Positions 59,039 through 64,000 of a DNA stretch of 64,000 nucleotides are shown here, piece by piece. A model generated the notes under the pieces. That model was not told where the DNA came from and searched no databases. It saw only the letters and a list, made by a program, of their open reading frames with translations. The stretch's first letter is position 1. Every line of letters begins with the position of its first letter. A program made the position numbers and the translations under genes. Source of the DNA: an uncultured Phycisphaerae bacterium (lineage in GTDB: Bacteria > Planctomycetota > Phycisphaerae > Sedimentisphaerales > Anaerohalosphaeraceae); the NCBI GenBank assembly GCA_937949545.1, contig CALEDR010000030.1:1-64000 (forward strand), given 5' to 3'.

Positions 59039-61066
59039 TCAGGTCAGCAGGCCCATAATCGTATCAATCGACGAATTGACGCTGTTCATATATTTCGCCA
59101 TCGCCTGAAACAGCCGCTCAAACATAATCATCAGACTCGCCTGTTCATTGACATCCACGCTGCTGACAATATCCCGCTGTTCCTCCAGGCTGCGGACGAT
59201 CTCCTGCGTATTGTTCGACTGCATCTGGAGAATCGAAATCTTCTGTCCGATATCCACGGCAATCTGGCGGTAATATTCCTTGGTGGTCAGCCCGTTCAGC
59301 GGCGCCAGGGCCCGGTCGCCCAGCTGCGCCATCGCGGCGCAGTTGCGGTTGTCAGCCCCCTCCGCTCCGATCGCAACGGCGATTCGCGAGACATTCCGCC
59401 GAATGTCATCCGATACATCAATCGAAGCGGCATCCCGCCCGCTGAAAAAGCAGTTGATGCCCGTCGCCGCCAGGAATCCTGAGGTATCCGAGGTTGCCAG
59501 GGCCTCGATCGCTATTACTTCCCCGTCATTCAGATAGCCCGGACTGATGCCGTTGGTCCCCAGCGTGATGGAAATGCCGTGCTCCAGCAAAATCGCTGTT
59601 CCCGGCACATACTCCTGTCCCAGCTGAACGGTGGCCACAACGGTGCCCGAACCGTCCCGGACTTCCAGCGACATCGTTCCGTTTCCGACTGCCAGCGTCT
59701 GTCCGGGCGGATTCGTCCGAACGGTGCAGGTATAAACCTGATTAACCGAAGCGGTATATTGACCGGAAATGGTGATTGTCGGCGGCTTCTGGTCCTCCCC
59801 TGAACCGGCTCCAGCCAGCACCGGCGGCACCGTAAATGTCGGCGAGCTCAGCACACCCGGTAGAAAGTCAAACCGGTAGCCCGTATTGGCCACAATCTGC
59901 AGCCGTCCGGCATAAACTCCCGTCGCTCCATCCAGTCCCGGAATCGAGGCCAAATCCGCCGCCACGCTTTCCAGCGTGCTGGTTTCATCAATGCCGATCG
60001 CATACCGCCGGGCCGTCCCATCCGGGTCAATCACCCGAACATACAGCGTCCCGGCCGACACCGGCGGCTGAAAATCCGCCACACGGCTTTCCGTCATCGT
60101 CCAGCCCGTCAGACTCGTAAAGGAACCCCCGGAACCGATTCCCTGAACATGCAGCCGGTTTATCTGAGAAATCAGCGTCACGGCCAGCATATCCAGTTTG
60201 TCCATAAATTCCGCCAGGGTCTCATTCCGCAGGTCCAAAATCGCTCCCAGCACGCCGTTCTGAAAACGGGTCTCGTAATTCTCCGTTCCAACCGCTGCAA
60301 TTCCCAGACGGCTTTTCCCCCCTTCCTCCACTACCCCCAGACGAATGGTGCTGATATTCGATCCGATGACAATCGGAATATCCGCCACGGACACATCCAC
60401 CACCCCGTACTCCCGACGATGCGTCCGAATATCGATGTAGCTGCCCAGCTGTCCAATCAGCACATCCCGCTGATCCATCAGATTGCCGCCTTCCTGCCCC
60501 TGGACCCCCAGCGTAAAAATTTCCTGATTCATCTGGGCAATCTGCGAAGCCAGCTGATTAATTTCGGACACAACCTCCTGCGCTTCCGTATAAAGGGCAT
60601 CCTGAAGATTGTCCACAATGGACGCCAGATTGCGGAACTGGCTGGTCAGCGTCTCCGCCGACGCCAGAACCGACGTCTGATAGTTCACGTCCTGCGGACG
60701 CAGAGACAGACTGTGCAGAGAGGCGTAAAAATTGTCCAGACTCTCACTGATGCTGCTCAGCGACAGCTCCCCCATCGCACTTTCCACAATCCGCAGAGCA
60801 TCCAGCTTGCGGGACATCGAAGACAGCGCGGAATTGTACTGAAGAATCTGCGACTCCAGAAACACATCAATCTGCCGCTGAATCCCGACGAAATCCACCC
60901 CCTGACCGGTCATCATCCCGTTCATATACGCATCCCGCGCCGGACGCAAATCCACCCGCTGGCGGTGATAGCCCGGTGTAGCGGCATTGGCCAGATTGTT
61001 GCCGATGACATTCAGCGCCTTCTGGGCCGCGCTGATTCCGCTCATTCCGATATTATATCCGGCCAT
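59039..61066 (-). CDS. flgK: flagellar hook-associated protein 1 FlgK
   Basis: 675 residues. The rod/hook N-terminal motif is at about 8-35 (GMSGISAAQKALNVIGNNLA, NAATPGYHRQRVD). The FlgK helical region follows (SQFRNLASIVDNLQDALYTE, INQLASQIAQMNQEIF), then a large beta-rich insertion (about 330-510). The C-terminal motif reads SVDVNEQASLMIMFERLFQA. FlgK is longer than in enteric bacteria because of the middle insertion. It lies between flgN and flgL. Confidence 0.96.
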   Translation of the reverse strand: MAGYNIGMSGISAAQKALNVIGNNLANAATPGYHRQRVDLRPARDAYMNGMMTGQGVDFVGIQRQIDVFLESQILQYNSALSSMSRKLDALRIVESAMGELSLSSISESLDNFYASLHSLSLRPQDVNYQTSVLASAETLTSQFRNLASIVDNLQDALYTEAQEVVSEINQLASQIAQMNQEIFTLGVQGQEGGNLMDQRDVLIGQLGSYIDIRTHRREYGVVDVSVADIPIVIGSNISTIRLGVVEEGGKSRLGIAAVGTENYETRFQNGVLGAILDLRNETLAEFMDKLDMLAVTLISQINRLHVQGIGSGGSFTSLTGWTMTESRVADFQPPVSAGTLYVRVIDPDGTARRYAIGIDETSTLESVAADLASIPGLDGATGVYAGRLQIVANTGYRFDFLPGVLSSPTFTVPPVLAGAGSGEDQKPPTITISGQYTASVNQVYTCTVRTNPPGQTLAVGNGTMSLEVRDGSGTVVATVQLGQEYVPGTAILLEHGISITLGTNGISPGYLNDGEVIAIEALATSDTSGFLAATGINCFFSGRDAASIDVSDDIRRNVSRIAVAIGAEGADNRNCAAMAQLGDRALAPLNGLTTKEYYRQIAVDIGQKISILQMQSNNTQEIVRSLEEQRDIVSSVDVNEQASLMIMFERLFQAMAKYMNSVNSSIDTIMGLLT

Positions 61067-61095
61067 AGATTCCGTCCCTTCCGGTATCTGCTTTG

Positions 61096-61605
61096 CTATC
61101 CCTGAACACTCATCAGCCCCGTCGAAGCAACTCCGCCTGAACGGCCGTGCGCATCATACAGACGGCCCTGTCCCCGAGAGCCTGTCAGAACTTCCAGCAT
61201 CTGCCGATTCAGCCGGGCGTACTCCCGCACCAGCAGCTCCGTCGCCAGATGCTGCTGGCGAAGCCGCTCCGTCAGGTCCTTCAGGCGGGCCTGCCGCTCC
61301 TGCAGCCGTTTCTGCTGCATCGGTTCCGCCCGCCGCCCAATCGCCGACAAACAGACCTCCTCCGCCCGGCATCCGAACACAGCGGCAAACCGTTCCGTCA
61401 GCCGACGGCGGTGCATTTCCATCTCAGTCCACAGGCGTCCTTCCTCCTCCAGCTGCCCTTGCATCCGCTCCAGCGCCGCCGCATCCCGGCGTATCAGGGA
61501 GCCGCGAAACGCATCCAGAAATGCTAGAACCCGCTCCAGCACCTGTTCCTGACGGTCCAGATAGGCCAGCAGCTCATCGATCCACTGCGGGCTGATTGTG
61601 TTCAT
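61096..61605 (-). CDS. flgN: FlgN-like chaperone for FlgK/FlgL
   Basis: 169 residues, mostly helical (LAYLDRQEQVLERVLAFLDA, LQERQARLKDLTERLRQQHL), with the FlgN-type pattern LLVREYARLNRQMLEVLTG near the end. FlgN proteins hold FlgK and FlgL before export, and flgK follows directly. The start overlaps flgJ by 4 bp. Family identity is low, so position supports the call. Confidence 0.82.
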   Translation of the reverse strand: MNTISPQWIDELLAYLDRQEQVLERVLAFLDAFRGSLIRRDAAALERMQGQLEEEGRLWTEMEMHRRRLTERFAAVFGCRAEEVCLSAIGRRAEPMQQKRLQERQARLKDLTERLRQQHLATELLVREYARLNRQMLEVLTGSRGQGRLYDAHGRSGGVASTGLMSVQG

Positions 61606-62000
61606 AGTCGTTCATCCAATCTCATCACGCCGGCGGCATCCGAAGCGGCCTGAACGGACTCCTGCCGCGTCCACTGGCGAACCATCTCTTTCCAGTAGCC
61701 TATTCCGCCTTCGCGAGTAATCTGCTCTCCCAGAAACATCCAAAACAGACTTTGAATCTGCTCCCCGAAAGCGGCTTCTTCGCCTTCGTCTTCCTCATCG
61801 GCCTTCAGGGCTTCCGTGGTCTCTTTCATCTGCTTGAAAATCTGCTGCAGCAGAATTCCTTCGAACTGTTTGGCCGCTTCCTCCGGCTCTCGGATTTGTC
61901 CGGCGGACTCCCGCCGTGTTCCCAGACGCTCCGCCGCCGTCAAGGACGGCAAAGAAGCAGACGGCATCAACGATTCGACGGGAAGGTCCGCCGCCATCAC
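61602..62000 (-). CDS. flgJ: FlgJ-type rod-binding protein (no muramidase domain)
   Basis: 132 residues. The rod-binding domain covers about 40-115 (AAKQFEGILLQQIFKQMKET, FGEQIQSLFWMFLGEQITRE, GGIGYWKEMVRQW). The peptidoglycan hydrolase half found in enteric FlgJ is missing, as in many other phyla. A separate enzyme would then be needed to open the wall. It overlaps flgI and flgN by 4 bp at its two ends. Confidence 0.9.
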   Translation of the reverse strand: MMAADLPVESLMPSASLPSLTAAERLGTRRESAGQIREPEEAAKQFEGILLQQIFKQMKETTEALKADEEDEGEEAAFGEQIQSLFWMFLGEQITREGGIGYWKEMVRQWTRQESVQAASDAAGVMRLDERL

Positions 62001-63124
62001 ATCATCTCCAGTCTGGCCTGCAGAGCGCCGGCCCGATTCAGCGCATCGAAAATGGAAATCAAATCCCGCGGGGATGCCCCGATGGCATTCAGCGCCCGGG
62101 CCAGCTCCTCGACCGTTACCGTTCGCGGAACGGGAATCAGATACCCCTGACGCTCCTCCACCGAAAGCGCCGAATCATCAATAATCGCTGTCGTGGCCGA
62201 ATCCGTAAACGGCGTGGTCGGCTGCGAAACATACTGCTGCTCCTTGATTTTCACCACCAGGTCTCCCTGAGCGACGGCCGTTTCAGAAATGCTCACCGTC
62301 CCCCCGACCACAATCGTTCCCGTGCGCTCATTGATTACCACAATGCCCGGCAAATCCACCTCCACCTCCAGCTGCAGCAGCGAATCCACAAATTTCAGAA
62401 TGTCCGGATCCGGCACCGTATCCGGAATCCGCACCCGAATTGTGCCCGGGTCCTCTGCAAAGGCACAGTCCAGGTACAGCCGGTCTATGGCCGCCCGAAT
62501 CCGCTGGGCCGTCGTGAAGTTGTGGTGCCGAAGCGACAGGGTAATATACCGCTGATTGCCGATCAGCTGGACAAATCGGGATGTTTCCGCCCGCTCCACA
62601 TACGCCCCGTTCGGAATCCGTCCGACCGTCGGATGATTCTTGGCCACCTTGCTGCCGGTTTTGCCCTCCACCGTCCACGAACTGGTCGAAACCGCCGCCA
62701 CGCGGGCCACGGCATACACCTCTCCGTCCAGACCTTTGAGTTCCGTTGCCAGCAGCGTGCCGCCCTGCAGACTCTTGGCCGGCCCCAGCGCCGAAATATG
62801 GATGTCAATCAGCGACCCTTCCCGGTCCCACGGCCCCAGCTCCGCCGTGACCATCACCAGCGCAATATTCTCCGACTGCAGCATCTCCGGCGACAGACTC
62901 ACCTGCCCTTCCCGCTGCAGCAGACTCGTAAGCATCTGTGCGCTGGGCATCGAGCCGTCGCCCGTTCCGTTCAGCCCGACCACCAGTCCCGTGCCGAACA
63001 GCGGGTTGCCCCGAATTCCATGCACCTGCACAATGTCCGCCACGCGGGCCGCCAAAGCCGCCGCTGTCCATCCCGCCAGACAAACCGCCGCTGCCAGCTT
63101 CTGCATTCCGCTCTGTGCCTTCAT
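61997..63124 (-). CDS. flgI: flagellar P-ring protein FlgI
   Basis: 375 residues. ATG 63124 is preferred because GGGAG lies 7 nt upstream; an ATG two codons earlier is also possible. A signal peptide covers about 1-25 (ending AALA). FlgI motifs: ARVADIVQVHGIRGNPLFGT, GLVVGLNGTGDGS, NIALVMVTAELGPWDREGSL, GVSIDVHVS-like IDIHISALGPAKSLQGGTLL, and VEELARALNAIGASPRDLIS at the end. It forms the P ring around the rod in the periplasm. Confidence 0.96.
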   Translation of the reverse strand: MKAQSGMQKLAAAVCLAGWTAAALAARVADIVQVHGIRGNPLFGTGLVVGLNGTGDGSMPSAQMLTSLLQREGQVSLSPEMLQSENIALVMVTAELGPWDREGSLIDIHISALGPAKSLQGGTLLATELKGLDGEVYAVARVAAVSTSSWTVEGKTGSKVAKNHPTVGRIPNGAYVERAETSRFVQLIGNQRYITLSLRHHNFTTAQRIRAAIDRLYLDCAFAEDPGTIRVRIPDTVPDPDILKFVDSLLQLEVEVDLPGIVVINERTGTIVVGGTVSISETAVAQGDLVVKIKEQQYVSQPTTPFTDSATTAIIDDSALSVEERQGYLIPVPRTVTVEELARALNAIGASPRDLISIFDALNRAGALQARLEMM

Positions 63125-63138
63125 CCTCATTCTCCCGA

Positions 63139-63777
63139 TCAGAACGGCCAGATTTTATCCAGAAACTTGCCCAGCCAGCCGGGCTTGGTAAAATCTTTTG
63201 TAACGCCTTCGTTCACGGCCACCATCTGAAAATTCGCCACCTGCTCACTGCGAACGGTATTGTCAAACCGAATATCCCGCGGACGGACAATTCCGCTGAC
63301 CTGAATCGTCTGCATATCCCCGTTGACCTCGCGCGTCCGCGTTCCCATCACCACCAGATTGCCGTTCGGGTGGATGTCCATCACCACCACCGTAACCCGG
63401 TCTTCAATCTTCCGTTCGTCCTTGTAGTCCGACTTGCCGCTCAGACTTTTCTTGGAATCCAAATCCGCTTTCACCTTGCTGACGCTCGGAAGCACATGTC
63501 CGATGGAGATGTCATCGCCGCCGACTTCGAAACTCCGCTCGCTGCTGCGGCTTAAATCCTGCTTGACCTTGTTGTCCACCTTATGGCTTTCGCTGATGAC
63601 AATCGTCAGCACATCGCCGATTTGATTGGCCTTGTCATCCGCATACAGCGGCTTGGCGTTTGACGCCCGCTTGGCCCAGATTGACCCTGCTTGAACCGGC
63701 ATACAAAACAGACAGACAAGTGCCGCCGCCAAAAAACTCCGTTCCCATCCATACCGTTGCTGCCGGCCTGTCTTCAT
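63139..63777 (-). CDS. flgH: flagellar L-ring protein FlgH (no lipobox seen)
   Basis: 212 residues from ATG 63777, set by AGGGAG and the ATGA overlap with flgA. FlgH motifs: SIWAKRASNAKPLYADDKAN, GDVLTIVISESHKVDNK, GNLVVMGTRTREVNGDMQTI, QVSGIVRPRDIRFDNTVRSE. The signal peptide (about 1-30) ends PVQA-G. Its Cys residues (LVCLFC) do not sit in a lipobox, whereas enteric FlgH is a lipoprotein. The L ring may therefore be held in the outer membrane in another way. Confidence 0.95.
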   Translation of the reverse strand: MKTGRQQRYGWERSFLAAALVCLFCMPVQAGSIWAKRASNAKPLYADDKANQIGDVLTIVISESHKVDNKVKQDLSRSSERSFEVGGDDISIGHVLPSVSKVKADLDSKKSLSGKSDYKDERKIEDRVTVVVMDIHPNGNLVVMGTRTREVNGDMQTIQVSGIVRPRDIRFDNTVRSEQVANFQMVAVNEGVTKDFTKPGWLGKFLDKIWPF

Positions 63778-64000
63778 TTGTTCTCCCTTTCCCAAATGGG
63801 CTGAACGGTTCCGTCTGCCATCACCCGCCCCAGCACAATCCGTTCATCCGGCCGCTGCCCGCGCCGGACACGAATAATTTGCCCTTCCGCACCGTCATCG
63901 AGCGCCTCGCCGGCGGCGGTAATCTGCATCAGGCCTGTGTCAATTTTCAATACCACTTTCTGACGCCGCTGAACCAGAATCGGCGGCGCCGGCTTCTGAA
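63774..64000 (-). CDS. flgA: P-ring assembly chaperone FlgA (partial, N-terminus outside window)
   Basis: The last 75 or so residues are visible; the frame runs off the right edge. The SAF-like C-terminal domain is clear: ILVQRRQKVVLKIDTGLMQI, TAAGEALDDGAEGQIIRVR, then RIVLGRVMADGTVQPIW. FlgA helps FlgI assemble in the periplasm. The stop overlaps the flgH start as ATGA. The rest of the operon (probably rod genes) lies beyond the window. Confidence 0.88.
   Translation of the reverse strand, partial: QKPAPPILVQRRQKVVLKIDTGLMQITAAGEALDDGAEGQIIRVRRGQRPDERIVLGRVMADGTVQPIWERENK

Noticed and set aside
1-64000. CRISPR arrays, insertion sequences, prophage, integrase or attachment sites
   Set aside because: No regular spaced repeats, transposase, integrase or phage structural genes were seen on reading the window and its translations.

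Overview
The window looks like a chromosomal piece from a motile, polysaccharide-degrading member of the Planctomycetota, most likely class Phycisphaerae (Sedimentisphaerales-like). This is an inference from gene content. The supporting signs are secreted glycoside hydrolases with planctomycete-style dockerin-like segments and LamG domains, a prepilin-type protein with an H-X9-DG motif, a PEP-CTERM protein, and two ECF sigma/FecR pairs of the Rhodopirellula/Verrucomicrobium type. I see no IS element, prophage, CRISPR array or rRNA.

Region 1 (1-23619, every gene on the minus strand) is a carbohydrate-use island bracketed by two ECF-sigma + FecR pairs (1-1120 and 21398-23619). Between them lie two GH2 enzymes, one GH16, one GH105, one GH5-like enzyme, two large non-catalytic LamG/dockerin proteins, one prepilin-like protein and one PEP-CTERM protein. 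All the enzymes appear secreted. Four of the five enzymes and both LamG proteins carry dockerin-like segments, but no cohesin is visible. The second FecR protein ends in an NPCBM-like sugar-binding domain, so the pair may sense carbohydrate. Several genes are separated by terminator-like hairpins placed just before the next start codon.

Region 2 (23741-27141, minus) is housekeeping: xseA, xseB, tRNA-Leu(UAG), and an unusual fusion of a GmhB-type phosphatase with a full Sua5/TsaC threonylcarbamoyl-AMP synthase.

Region 3 (27246-41664, plus) is a flagellar basal-body/export/motor cluster. It holds flgB-flgC-fliE-fliF-fliG-fliH-fliI-fliJ-motE-like-motA-motB-motB2, then fliO-fliP-fliQ-fliR-flhB. 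Each block is preceded by a strong sigma-54 (-24/-12) promoter match. In the place where flhA is often found there is a 519-aa protein. Its N-terminal half resembles a degenerate FlhA membrane domain, and its C-terminal half resembles a MinD/BY-kinase-type ATPase without a P-loop.

Region 4 (41661-64000, minus) converges on region 3. Transcription runs flgA(partial)-flgH-flgI-flgJ-flgN-flgK-flgL, then an array of TPR-containing glycosyltransferases, a FliT/FlgN-like small protein and a 2385-aa multi-enzyme protein, and ends with fliD. The 2385-aa protein carries two FkbM methyltransferase domains, a ParB-like segment, a nucleotidyltransferase-like segment and four GT2 domains. A sigma-54 promoter match lies inside the array. 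The arrangement suggests a dedicated system that glycosylates and methylates flagellar filament or hook-associated proteins. Flagellin, canonical flhA, fliM and fliN are not in this window.
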